From Zymoseptoria tritici IPO323 (lineage: Eukaryota > Ascomycota > Dothideomycetes > Mycosphaerellales > Mycosphaerellaceae): DNA of 64,000 nt. The stretch is taken from assembly GCF_000219625.1 (NCBI RefSeq), contig NC_018218.1:1550001-1614000 (forward strand), written 5' to 3'. Under the pieces are notes generated by a model, which worked only from the letters and a program-made list of their open reading frames with translations, had not been told where the DNA came from and did no database searches. The position numbers and the translations under genes are program-made. This document shows positions 23,220 to 33,700 of the stretch, one piece after another. Within the stretch, counting starts at the first letter, position 1, and each line of letters begins with the position of its first letter.

Positions 23220-25529
23220 TCACGCATGTGGCACGCCAGCACTTGCAAGCCCGAGATTGACTATGCTCAGCAGGCCTTCTCCCAGTATCAGCCCGGATGC
23301 CAGTACGATCAAAGGCGTTTCCTCCCTCTTCTTCCACTGCGTCCAATACCAAGCCATCAGCCCGCCAAGTGTCCTCGCAAGCGTGAACGACGGCGTATTG
23401 TACATGCCAACTGCAACAGCGATGCCTCCCGGGACGTAAGGCAACCAGCTCGCTTTCTTGCTTGTCCCGTAGATCCGTACAGCCGTCAGCACCGCCCATA
23501 TCGCAGCAGCGCCCGCTGCGAATACACCAGCTTTCGGTGGCAGCCCCTGGCCAGTGACCAGTCGTGCGGTAAACACCCAGACAAACCCGGTCGGGACTTG
23601 GAACAGGCCGCCCGGTATAGTATAGACATTGGTGTACAGTCTGTACACCAGAGCGCTCACCACAGCTCCCACTCCAGATCCAATCAATTGTCCCCAGAAC
23701 TGCGCCTTGGGACTCGCTCCAAGCAAGTGGCCAGTCTTGAGATCCTGGAGCAAATCCCCGGCTTGCAGCGCGCCGGCTTCACTGATGCCGCCGGCGATGA
23801 GATTGATCACCACTGCATTCTTTGTTCCAGCCGGCGCAAGACCTGCAAACACCAATTGGGTCAATTTGCTGATCCCACTGACCGGATTTAGGTCGGTCTC
23901 GCCGAGAGCTCGGACCGCCATGATGCTCAATAGGAGGGCAAGGACTAGAGCGAACACTGTGAGTCCGATGCTGATAATGCCCGCCATGGAATATTGAACA
24001 GCGAAAATGCAAAACACAAGAGTCAATGCCAGCCCTATCAGAGTGGTCTTGGCTCCGATCTGGTGCTCGGGTGGTGCGTCGTATTCCTCCTCCTCATCGA
24101 GAGGCGCCGACTTTTGTCTTTGAAGCAATCCGGCCGAGTCGCTATCCACCGGATCTTCGAGGTTGACTGGACTGTATCCTCTCATTACAGGTCGCGCGAG
24201 ATCGACTGCAAACTTGCGCACTCCATTTCGTTTGATGCCTTCCACGATTTGTGGCCCGTACTGACGACTATACCATATTGTAGGGCGTAGTATCAGCCAG
24301 CCCAGGCTCACTATAGCATCCGCGAGCATTATAGCGAGACTGACCCAAACAATCCATCCCTTCGAGCCGGTATTCCAGTCAGACACCGGGCCGGAAGCCC
24401 AGCCCTGATGCTTGGCTACTGGTGATAGCACGGCCCATCCAATCACTGAGCCGATGAACATGTGTATTGTCGTTGATGGGCCCATGATGATGCCCTGTCC
24501 AACATAGGCAGGACTAGGGTTGAGGTTCCACACCCATACATCTGACATGTAAGTGCCCAGGATCGGTATCGAATGCAATTGAGGGAGGAAGTAAGATATC
24601 ACGGTGTAGGCTCCAGATACGCCAAACGATGTGGTCAGAAGCCTGATCTGCTTTTGCCAGTCCCTCTTCGCGGCATCGCTGTTGCTATCTCGACGTTTGG
24701 GCCGTGCTTCTTCCTCCTGGTTGGTCCCGCTCATCAGTGAGCGGCTTTCTTCGTCCCTCCCTTGGACCGGTCTTCTCCGGCGTGTGGCGTGCTCTTCAAT
24801 ATTACCTTCAGCTCCCGTCTTCTCGCCGCCGTGCAGGACACCAATCATTAATGCAGTGGCGGTTCCTGAAGGAAACTTGAGCTTCTCGCGAATGATGACC
24901 TCCTTTCGGAGCGGTACTGCAAATAATACACCGAAGAAGCAAAGCCCTAAAGCCCATAACACGAGCTTGGACAGTGGTAGGTGGATGCCATTCTTCATGT
25001 CTGCGGGGACAAGGCCTGTGACTGAACTCGGGTCGCCTTGATCCGGGACCTCTGATGGATTGAGTAGGAACTCAAGAGCCGGAACAACTCCGACCATTCC
25101 GCAGCCCAAAGGCATTGTCCCCACAGAGCCGGCTACTGTCTGTACAAGCACATTTTCCACCTCACTGAAGCCTGCCCCGATATCGAACCTCTTGAATGGT
25201 CCGCCCAACCTGTCTGCAAAAGTTCTGAGGCCTTTGAAGTATGCAAATCCTATCAAGGCACTCGGCATTGCCATTCCAGATATCCAACCCGTTTGCAGGC
25301 CAAAGTAGGTATTGGAGAACGCGATGAGCACGCCAATCACGAGTCCAAGTAGCAGAGCCCGTAGTGTGAACTGCGGTTGTTCGCTCCTCCGAGCCAGGAA
25401 ATCCTCGTCCGGCTCCTGGCCGATGGGCTCGCGTGCTGCACCAGATCGGTACGCTTCGTCGTCGCTGCTCATGGTATCCTCGCTGGTCCGGGCGGCCCTC
25501 GCTGACGATGAGCCTCTGTCGGGCGCCAT
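23220..25529 (-). CDS. OPT-family oligopeptide/metal-chelate transporter
   Basis: A single exon of 769 codons starts with ATG at 25527-25529 (MAPDRGSSSARAARTSED). After a polar N-terminus of about 55 residues there are many hydrophobic helices, beginning FTLRALLLGLVIGVLIAFSN and YFGLQTGWISGMAMPSALIG, a hallmark of the OPT superfamily. Further family-like segments are GCGMVGVVPALEFLLNPSE and TGLVPADMKNGIHLPLSKLV. A charged cytosolic loop around residues 255-295 and another near 475-500 separate groups of helices. Members import small peptides or metal-siderophore conjugates with protons; the substrate here cannot be told. It belongs to the large YSL-like fungal subgroup rather than to the classical Opt1 peptide transporters (inference). 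It is convergent with uso1, only 55 bp between stops. Confidence 0.88.
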   Translation of the reverse strand: MAPDRGSSSARAARTSEDTMSSDDEAYRSGAAREPIGQEPDEDFLARRSEQPQFTLRALLLGLVIGVLIAFSNTYFGLQTGWISGMAMPSALIGFAYFKGLRTFADRLGGPFKRFDIGAGFSEVENVLVQTVAGSVGTMPLGCGMVGVVPALEFLLNPSEVPDQGDPSSVTGLVPADMKNGIHLPLSKLVLWALGLCFFGVLFAVPLRKEVIIREKLKFPSGTATALMIGVLHGGEKTGAEGNIEEHATRRRRPVQGRDEESRSLMSGTNQEEEARPKRRDSNSDAAKRDWQKQIRLLTTSFGVSGAYTVISYFLPQLHSIPILGTYMSDVWVWNLNPSPAYVGQGIIMGPSTTIHMFIGSVIGWAVLSPVAKHQGWASGPVSDWNTGSKGWIVWVSLAIMLADAIVSLGWLILRPTIWYSRQYGPQIVEGIKRNGVRKFAVDLARPVMRGYSPVNLEDPVDSDSAGLLQRQKSAPLDEEEEYDAPPEHQIGAKTTLIGLALTLVFCIFAVQYSMAGIISIGLTVFALVLALLLSIMAVRALGETDLNPVSGISKLTQLVFAGLAPAGTKNAVVINLIAGGISEAGALQAGDLLQDLKTGHLLGASPKAQFWGQLIGSGVGAVVSALVYRLYTNVYTIPGGLFQVPTGFVWVFTARLVTGQGLPPKAGVFAAGAAAIWAVLTAVRIYGTSKKASWLPYVPGGIAVAVGMYNTPSFTLARTLGGLMAWYWTQWKKREETPLIVLASGLILGEGLLSIVNLGLASAGVPHA

Positions 25530-25756
25530 CTTCTTCTCTTGCTCGGTCCCGTGCAAAAGCTGTGGTGGACGAGGAAGAGGACGATCCTCCGAGAACTCGA
25601 CACCGACACCTCAGTTCGCGGTGACGCCATTCTGAAGGTCATGCGGAGCCGCACGAAGCTCGGACGATCGGCCGAAGCTTGCATTTGCTGACTGATCCCA
25701 AGATTTCCTCCCTCAAGATTCGCTTGAGAAATTATTGGTTCAGAGACAAATGAGAA
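25530..25756. promoter_or_regulatory. short divergent promoter
   Basis: Only 227 bp separates the start codons of the OPT transporter (minus) and the PRMT3-type zinc-finger protein (plus). Both must be driven from this segment or from within neighbouring 5' leaders. Confidence 0.4.
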
Positions 25757-26351
25757 ATGAATTCGAAGCAGAACGAACGACCAAACGGCAACGCCGGCAT
25801 GCCAGAACTCCCTCATGGTTGGCGATTGAGGAACAGTGCGGGTGAGGTCGTGGGGCCGCCAGTGGAGGACGACTATTCGGGCTCAGATTCTGGCAGCGAC
25901 GATCCTGAGGGCTTCAATATCCGGCCTGATTCCGAGGGATGGAACGATGTTGAAGATGATTCGGAGCCGGTCAGCATCAAGTGTCTGTTATGCGACGATG
26001 TGTTTGCCGACGTCAAAGTGACCATGGAGCATTGCAAGGCGGCCCATGAGTTCGACTTTGTGGACATCCAGAAAGCAAAAAGTGAGTCAACTCCAGAGAA
26101 GACCGAGTGTGGTATACATTTTGCTGACATCTACAGAATTGGACTTCTACTCTAGCATCAAATTGGTCAACTACATCCGATCTGAAGTCCTCGCCGGAAA
26201 GGCCAAGCCTGATGTGCAAGATCCTCTGGCATGGGCGGACGACAAATTCTTGCAACCCACTTTGCCTGACGATGCGCTTCTGTTCAGTCTTGACGAGCTA
26301 GATGAGTCGCCTTTATCAGACGAGGAAGAAGTTTCATCCAAAGCCGACTGA
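25757..26351 (+). CDS. PRMT3-type C2H2 zinc-finger protein without methyltransferase domain
   Basis: Exons are 25757-26081 and 26137-26351. The 55-bp intron (donor GTGAGT, acceptor CTACAG) gives 179 residues. After a disordered acidic stretch, residues 76-97 form a C2H2 finger: C76-x2-C79-x12-H92-x4-H97. It is followed by KKLDFYSSIKLVNYIRSEV and DDKFLQPTLPDDALLFSLDE. This finger, the FYSSIKLVNYIR helix and the LQP-LPDDALL segment match the N-terminal substrate-binding module of arginine methyltransferase PRMT3. The protein then ends in an acidic tail (SDEEEVSSKAD) with a stop at 26349-26351. I see no SAM-binding domain in any frame downstream. It could act as a free substrate adaptor, perhaps for ribosomal protein S2, the PRMT3 target elsewhere; that is speculation. 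Confidence 0.8.
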
Positions 26352-27046
26352 GCACCATACAACCCATGCCCACGGCAGCTTCCGAGCGTCTTTGCTCGAA
26401 GCGTTTGTGTGACGACCTCGAGTGCACCTTCAGACCTCGACTTACACCGTCTGCTTGATGTGCACAATCAAGCACGGGCGGATTTCTACGTGCGCCACAA
26501 ATTGTACCTCATGCTCATGCGATCGGTGTGTCCGCCGACATGACGCGCGCCACATAGGCCACGCGATCAAATGTGAGGCTGACCGAGGCAGGCCTTTCTT
26601 CAAAGGAACAGGAACGATCGCATCTGTCTCCGAGTCACGACTCAGCGCCCAAACGTCATGCCAGTTGCGATGGACCCTGCTATTTGGCATTGGAATCGAT
26701 GTGTGTTCCGGCCCGTAGTGCCGAAGTACCCATTGGGCGAAGAAGTACATCTGAGCGATCAAGCTACTGCAAACTATCACGAGTCAGCCGACATTTCGCA
26801 ACCTTACTTCAATCGCGCCAACCACGATGTGCCGTTCCAAGAACATTTCGTTAAAGTGACATGCCATCGATGGCGATGAACCAGAAACCTGCGTCCGGAA
26901 CTACGTCCATTTGGCCAGAGAGTTCCGATCGAGTGTATTAGTACTGTGTTCCTGCTGGTGACTTTGAGCTTTTCTAATTTCTGGAGACCATTCGAATATA
27001 TCGAATACTACTTGTCAATTGCTTTCGTCGATACTCTACGACAATC
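26352..27046. other. intergenic region with one small open frame
   Basis: The 695-bp gap contains an open frame at 26658-26879 (73 codons; contains WHWNRCVFRPVVPKYPLGEE) that reads like protein but has no recognised domain or splice partners. It could be a remnant or a small gene. Nothing else is supported. Confidence 0.3.
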
Positions 27047-28530
27047 ATGGCACCATCTGCTGGCGTCGACGCCCCAGACGACCTTCCCCCGCCGCCCATT
27101 GAGGAGACAATAGTTGGCACCGACGATCTCAGCTCGCCCATGGTTGAAGTGGATGCTGGCGTTGATGCCGCTGATGATCTTCCTCCGCCGCCTATCGAGA
27201 CGACATCAGCTGAGACCGACATCCCAACCTCTCCTAATATTGAAGTGGAAGACGCTGGCATTGATGCCCCCGACGATCTTCCCCCACCGCCCAGTGAGAG
27301 TACAACTGACACCGATGGCCTCACCTCGCCCAATGGTGAAGTGGAGCACGCTGGTGTTGATGCCGCGGACGATTTTCCCCCACCGCGTATTGAGGAGACA
27401 ACACCCAACTTCGACGGCCTCAGCTCGCCCAATATTGAAGTGGAGCACACCGGCGTTGATGCCGCCGACGATCTTCCCCCGCCGCCTATCGAGAAGACAA
27501 TGATTGAAGCCGACGTCCCTACCTCGCCCAATGCTGAAGTTGAGCATGTCGAAATTAATGCCGCTGACGATCTCCCTTCGCCGCCCTCCGAGGAGATGGT
27601 CGATTCCGGTGTTGATGCGAATGGACTGGAAGACGCTGGTGTTGGTACCAGTGACCCGATCTCGACGAGCAAACCAACGAATGAGAAGAGCATGCCATAT
27701 CAAGGAGCTCAGCCGTTCGGAATACCAGACGACCTCGTGCGTAACGAAAGGGCAGGAGGCTTCCGAATCTTACCAGCTCCTGACTTAACATCCGAACCGT
27801 CTCTGAGACTTTGCTAACCCTTCTGCCCTTCGGTCTAGGTCATCCCAAATATCATGCAGCTTGAAGATACGGACGAGAGACTTTGGGTCCCTCAAGCTGA
27901 TAATGTATGGTAAGTTCTAAAGCGTATAAGGCCCGTAGTAATCCTTGACCTTCCACGGGAATACCAGCAGATCTTACTCTGCATCGAAGTCTCATTGTCT
28001 GGACTATAGCTGATCTATCCACTTCTATTTTTCAGGTTCCGGCCGCTGCTATTCAACACGTCAAACGGATACTTTGTCAACATTTTGAAAGTCACGAAGA
28101 GCGGCGTCCTCAGTCGACATAGGTACACGGGAACGGTCCATGCATTCACCTTACGGGGAAAATGGCATTATCTGGAGCACAATTGTGAGTCATATCGACG
28201 TAGTGTGCCTCTTGAAAAGAGTCCGCTGACGGTTTGAAAAGGGTGGGCAACTGCGGGCGGCTACTCGATGGAGCCGCCAGGCGAGACTCACACGCTTGAA
28301 GTACCAGATGACGTTGATGAGATGTACACCCTCTTCCACGTGACAGGTGCATGTGTCTACGTCGATCCATTCGGCAAAGCTGAGCGGATCGAGGACGTGT
28401 TCACAAAGCTTGAGGTAAGTGTCCGTCGACGCACTGCAGAGGGACATCTTCTAACTTTATTCAGATGGCAAGAAACCACTATGAGAAAGTGGGCTTGGGA
28501 AAGGACTATGTCGACCAATTTGTACGATAG
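27047..28530 (+). CDS. cupin dioxygenase-like protein with tandem-repeat N-terminus
   Basis: Exons are 27047-27736, 27839-27909, 28036-28184, 28242-28414 and 28465-28530. The introns (102, 126, 57 and 50 bp) have good donors and phases, giving 382 residues. Residues from about 216 (MPYQGAQPFGIPDDL) to the end form a ChrR-like cupin related to 2,4'-dihydroxyacetophenone dioxygenase proteins. Metal-ligand-type histidines lie in SRHRYTGTVHAFTL, KWHYLEHNW and GETHTLEVP. The first 200 residues are six imperfect 32-33-residue acidic/Pro-rich repeats (GVDAADDLPPPPIE type), in frame with the cupin and without an intervening stop. A downstream ATG at the cupin's usual start (just before PYQGAQPFG) could give a repeat-free form. 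The cupin family is fairly sure; the substrate is unknown. Confidence 0.78.
27062..27640 (+). repeat. six 96-99 bp coding tandem repeats
   Basis: Units start at 27062, 27158, 27257, 27353, 27452 and 27551. Each encodes a GVDA-(A/P)-DDLPPPP core followed by a Thr/Asp-rich stretch and SPN-x-EVE. The last copy is the most decayed. Confidence 0.85.
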
Positions 28531-29547
28531 CGCAGACTGCAAGTGGCTGAAGATGACATGATCGTCGTAGGGACAATGACAGGGACGTTCAATCCACAAA
28601 GCACATGAAACATAATCATTTCTCATTCCGGAGTCGCCTCGTCGCTTCGTCGAGAGGCCGAAAGTGTGTCTCTGGATCTTCAGAACAGTTCCTGTTCTTA
28701 TGTCATGCCGGGCATGCTGATATGGCCTATGCCAGCTTTCCAAGGTACTCAAATAGGTCGGCGACGACGGCCACAGCCAGGTTGATGCAGGCGAACCATG
28801 CACGAGAGACTCTTTCGCGAAGGCTACGGTCACATCTTCTGAAGTCTGACAGAGGAACACACCGACATTGTCGTGTGCCAATGAATTGTCCGTTAACCAA
28901 GCCAAGTCCCGGGAGGTGGCAGACCTATGCCTTGATGAGTGGGCCAGCGAACCTGCTCCAAATCGAACATCGTGTATACGTCGTTTCGTCCTTGAATAGC
29001 TAGGCGTATGTACATGAAGCATGTGAGAAAGCTAGACGGAAGTCTGGTTCGCCGTAGGGGCATGACCCTGGCCAAGGGCTAGATTGCATCTTGCTCTCAG
29101 GTCCTGGCATGTGGTGACCACTACTGTGATCATCAACAGACACGCGGCCGGACTGCTGCATCATCCAGAATGCAAAGCGTTCGATTCAGGCGTAACCTAG
29201 CATCTCGCGCGTTGGGGGTTTGGTCTTGTTTTGGTCTTCTTTGAACACAGAGAACGTGTTTGCTGCTTCGTTCATGAAGGGCCGCTGTACCGAGGATTCT
29301 TTCAAGACCATGACCCGCTTCAGTCTTGAAATCCTGCCTATGGGTTTCGAATGCTGACGACCAATTCTTATTGGGCTGGACATTGTAGGTATGTGGTACG
29401 TACAAGAAGAGTGGTCCCGTGAAGAGTGAAGTGGAGCCACTTCCGCCGCAGCTTGAAACTTTGAACGTCACAACCTGCCATGGCAATCGACGCAACACCA
29501 ACAACAAGCAAGCAAGCTCTCAACTACACCCATCCGCGGCGTTCAAC
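28531..29547. other. intergenic region
   Basis: About 1 kb between the cupin gene and snu23. Open frames on both strands overlap one another and show no domain. I see no supported gene here. Confidence 0.4.
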
Positions 29548-30177
29548 ATGGCGGATCGCAAAGGCGCATCGTCGAGTAATGACACATCTTTCCGCAAGAC
29601 TTGGAATCGCGATGAATACGCCGCAAAAGCAAGCGAACGCGATCAAAAGATCAAGGAAGAGGGCAAAGCTCGATACGAAGCTGCGCTTGAAGGGAAGAAA
29701 TACCATCGCCGAGCCTCGACACCACCAGACACGCGCGATACAGAAGCACGCAAGGCAAGGTTGAATGTCGCAGATCAGGTGGGGAAGACACAACTTGTAG
29801 TAGCGGGCGGACAAGGAAAGCGAGGCAAGAGTGCCGGATTCTACTGCGATGCTTGCGACCTCACGTTCAAGGACAACCTGCAATTTGTGGAGCATCTGAA
29901 CAGCAAGCAACATTTGATCGCTACGGGAGAGACTGGCGAGGTGCGCAGAGCCACACTAGAGGATGTCAAGGAGCGATTCGAGTATCTCAAGCGGAAGCGA
30001 GACGAGGAGAAAGCTAGGGACGCAGTTGATCTGACCACAAGAATTGAAGTCGCGAAAGAGGAAATGGACAAGGAGCGTGAAGAGAAGAGGCGGAAGCGCA
30101 ATGAGAAACGCAGGAAGACTAAGGATGGGATGGGCGTGCCGGAGGTCAAGCTCGAGAACGATGGAGTCATCTGTTGA
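29548..30177 (+). CDS. SNU23: U4/U6.U5 tri-snRNP zinc-finger protein Snu23
   Basis: A single exon of 209 codons. The start MADRKGASSSNDTSFRKTWN was chosen because FRKTWNRDEY, near the N-terminus, is the conserved opening of Snu23/ZMAT2. Residues about 75-85 (VGKTQLVV) precede a U1-type matrin C2H2 zinc finger (FYCDACDLTFKDNLQFVEHL, then NSKQH). The conserved RATLEDVKERFEYLKRKRDE helix and a highly basic Glu/Lys/Arg C-terminal helix follow. The size and domain order match the family. Snu23 joins the B complex of the spliceosome and helps position the 5' splice site before activation. Upstream in-frame codons lack family similarity. Confidence 0.93.
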   Translation: MADRKGASSSNDTSFRKTWNRDEYAAKASERDQKIKEEGKARYEAALEGKKYHRRASTPPDTRDTEARKARLNVADQVGKTQLVVAGGQGKRGKSAGFYCDACDLTFKDNLQFVEHLNSKQHLIATGETGEVRRATLEDVKERFEYLKRKRDEEKARDAVDLTTRIEVAKEEMDKEREEKRRKRNEKRRKTKDGMGVPEVKLENDGVIC

Positions 30178-30764
30178 GAAAGGGTATGCGAATTGGGCTA
30201 TGAACAATCTTCGATTTAGCGTGGCGTTGGACGGACTGTGGGCTGGTGTCCGGAAACTTGTGTTTATTAGTACAGCAAAGGCTACTTACGTCCTCGACAG
30301 AGAGAGTGAATGAAGTGTTCGAGCGCATGTGCTTGCATGTGTAAATCAGTCAGATTATCTTGTCTTCACTTGTTTGTGCTCCACCTTCATTCACTGCAAG
30401 GGAAGGCTTGCAGACCCTCTTGCCTATATATTCCTCATCCTCATCCTCTCCTCCAACAACACTCTGCGTAAAAGCTATCTTCGACAGAGCTCACATTTAT
30501 CGTAAGTGCCTGAGGCCACACTCGTTCCTGCAGGGTTCAAGTGATCCGACACGCTTCGAGCGCGCTAGCGACTTTCCGCGTAAACATCAAAACAGCAACC
30601 CTCGACCTTCTCTTCCAGGCTTCAACTCACTTACGCCGCACCACTTACTACCGACCGCATTCGCTACGGACTTCATACTGTCGCGGGTTCGACTAATGCA
30701 ATCGCACGCTGCGTGCTGAACACACTAACCACACAGCAGCGCATCTGCGCTTACTGCGCGCAGC
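30178..30764. promoter_or_regulatory. top2 upstream region
   Basis: This 587-bp region precedes top2. It has a TATA-like CTATATATTCC at about 30424-30434, a pyrimidine-rich tract after it, and a GTAAACA sequence at 30580-30586 that matches a forkhead core site. The functional meaning of these is inferred only. Confidence 0.35.
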
Positions 30765-33700
30765 ATGGACGACTCGATGGATGCCTCGAGTGATTTTGAG
30801 CCTGAGGTGAAGCCTGTAAGTACAGCGCATCGTCAGAGGCCAGATCTGGTGCTAATCGATGCTACAGAAGGCCAAAGCACCCGCTGCGAAGAAGCCAGCT
30901 GCGCCTAAACCGAAAGCCACCAAACAAACGACTCTCACGAAGACCACAAAAGCGGCACCGAAAGCTGCACCGAAACCGAAGAAGCGCGCAAAGCCCGACT
31001 CGGATGAAGAGAACTCAGACGTCGATATGGACTCCCTCAACGACGACTCGCTCCTTTCGAACACCCCTCCTTCCTCCAAGAAACAGAAGAAGGCACCCGC
31101 CGCAAAGAAGACTGGTGGCAAGCCTCTGGAGGAGAACGCGAATGAGAGCTTCGGGATGGACGTGTCGAAGAGTCCTAAAGCGCCGGCGAAAAAGGGCGGT
31201 GCGAGCGACCAATATCAGAGACTCACTCAACTCGAGCACATTCTAAAGCGTCCGGATACCTATATTGGCTCTGTGGAACGAACGACCGAGCAAATGTGGG
31301 TTTTCAACTCGGAGACAGAAGTCATGGAGAACCGCAAGGTCAGTTTCGTGCCAGGCCTTTACAAGATCTTTGATGAAATCCTGGTCAATGCTGCAGACAA
31401 CAAACAGCGCGACAAGAACATGACGGAAATGCGCGTTTGGGTCAATCGGGAGCAGGGATGCATCTCCGTCAGGAACAACGGCCGCGGAATTCCGATCGAG
31501 ATGCACGCAAAAGAGGGCATATACATCCCAGAGATGATTTTTGGTCACCTCCTGACAGGCTCGAACTACGATGACGATCAGGCAAAGACTACTGGAGGTC
31601 GCAACGGCTACGGTGCGAAGCTTGCGAACATCTACAGCACCGAATTCGAGCTGGACACTGTAGACATGAAGACGAAGCAGCGCTACCGACAGGTTTGGAA
31701 GAACAACATGAGCGTCATGGGCAAGGCGAACATCGGCAAGGTCAAGTCCGGCGATGACTACACGCAGATCACGTTCAAGCCCGACTTTCGCAAATTCGGG
31801 ATGGATCAAATGGACGACGACTTTGAGGCACTCGTGAAGCGCCGAGTCTACGATATGGCTGGAACCGTGAAGGGTCTCAAGGTCTACCTGAACGATACAC
31901 GCATCAAAATCAGCAAATTCAAGCAGTATATGGAGATGTACACCAAAGCCATCAAGACAGAGAATGCCGCAAACAACGGCGATGCTCCCGAGCAGGTTAT
32001 TCTCACAGATTCACCTCATGAGCGCTGGGAGATTGGTTTTGCAGTTTCCGATGGCTCTTTTCAGCAGGTCTCGTTCGTGAACTCGATCGCCACTACGCAT
32101 GGAGGCTCTCATGTCAACTACATCGCCGACCAGATTTGTGATAAGCTGGAGGAACACGTCAACAAGAAGAAGAACAATCAAGGTGGTGTGAAGTTGAAGA
32201 AGGCCCAGATCAAGAACCACATTTTCCTCTTCGTCAACAGCCAGATCGTCAACCCAGCCTTTACGTCTCAGACGAAGGAGCAACTCACTACCAAAGTCAG
32301 CTCATTCGGAAGCAAGCCTCAGGTCAGCGAGAAATTCTTGAAGGATATCCTCAAAACCGAGGCCGTCAGCAACATCATTCACTTCGCACAGCAGAAGGCC
32401 GACAAGCTGTTGTCAAAGTCCGATGGAAATCGACGTACGCGCATGAACAACTCCAAGTTGACAGATGCGAACAAGGCTGGCACCAAGGACGGACACAGGT
32501 GTACTCTGATCTTGACTGAAGGTGATTCTGCTGCCCTGCTTGCCCTGGCTGGACGTGCTGTGGTCAATCCCGACCACTTCGGTGTCTTCCCGTTGCGAGG
32601 AAAGATCTTGAACGTTCGCGATGCATCTGTTGATCAGATTTCGAAGAACGCTGAGATTCAGAACATCAAGAAGTTCTTGGGGCTCCAGCACAAGAAGGAG
32701 TACACTGATGCAAAGAGCTTGCGATATGGGCATTTGATGATCATGACCGATCAGGATCACGACGGCTCTCACATCAAAGGCCTTCTCATCAACTTCTTGC
32801 AGGTGCAGTTTCCTTCGCTGCTCAAGATTCCCGAATTCCTACTCGAGTTCATCACACCCATCGTCAAGGTCTGGAAGGGCGATCCAAAGAACCCCAAAGC
32901 GAAGCGCGACTTCTTCACCATGCCTGAGTATGAAGCATGGAGACAAGAACCTGGCAACCAGAAAGGATGGGACCACAAATACTTCAAGGGACTGGGTACT
33001 TCCGACACCCGTGACGCTCAGATTTACTTCTCCGATCTTGACAAGCATCTCAAGACCTTCCACACCATGCAAGAAGGTGAGCCGGAGCTTATTGATCTTG
33101 CGTTCTCCAAGAAGAAAGCCGACGCGCGCAAGACCTGGCTAGGCAACTTCGTACCCGGCACCTATCTCGACATGTCTTCGACTGAGGACATCACTTATGA
33201 CGACTTCATCAACAAAGAGCTCATCCTTTTCTCGATGGCCGACAACATGCGATCCATTCCCTCTGTCGTCGATGGTCTCAAGCCAGGTCAGCGCAAGGTG
33301 ATGTACACTTGTTTCCGGCGGAACCTGAAGAAAGACGTCAAGGTGGTGGAGCTTGCCGGCTCGGTCTCAGGGTTGACAGCATACTCGTACGGAGAAACGT
33401 CACTGCAGCAGACTATCGTTGGTCTGGCTCAGACTTTTGTGGGTTCAAACAACATCAACATTCTCGAACCCAGCGGCAATTTCGGTTCTCGATTGCAGGG
33501 TGGAAGCGACGCTGCCAGCGCACGTTACATCTACACGAGACTGTCTCCCTTCGCTAGGAGGCTCTTCCATCAGACCGACGAGGCGTTGTTGACCTACAAT
33601 ACTGATGACGGAAAGACGATCGAGCCAGAGATGTACATCCCGATCGTTCCCATGATCCTCATCAACGGCGCTGATGGTATTGGTACGGGCTGGAGCACGT

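Noticed and set aside
26974..27693. 239-codon Gly/Ser-rich minus-strand frame over the repeat array
   Set aside because: It is the reverse of the tandem repeats in the cupin gene, and the plus strand has the intact splicing and domain.
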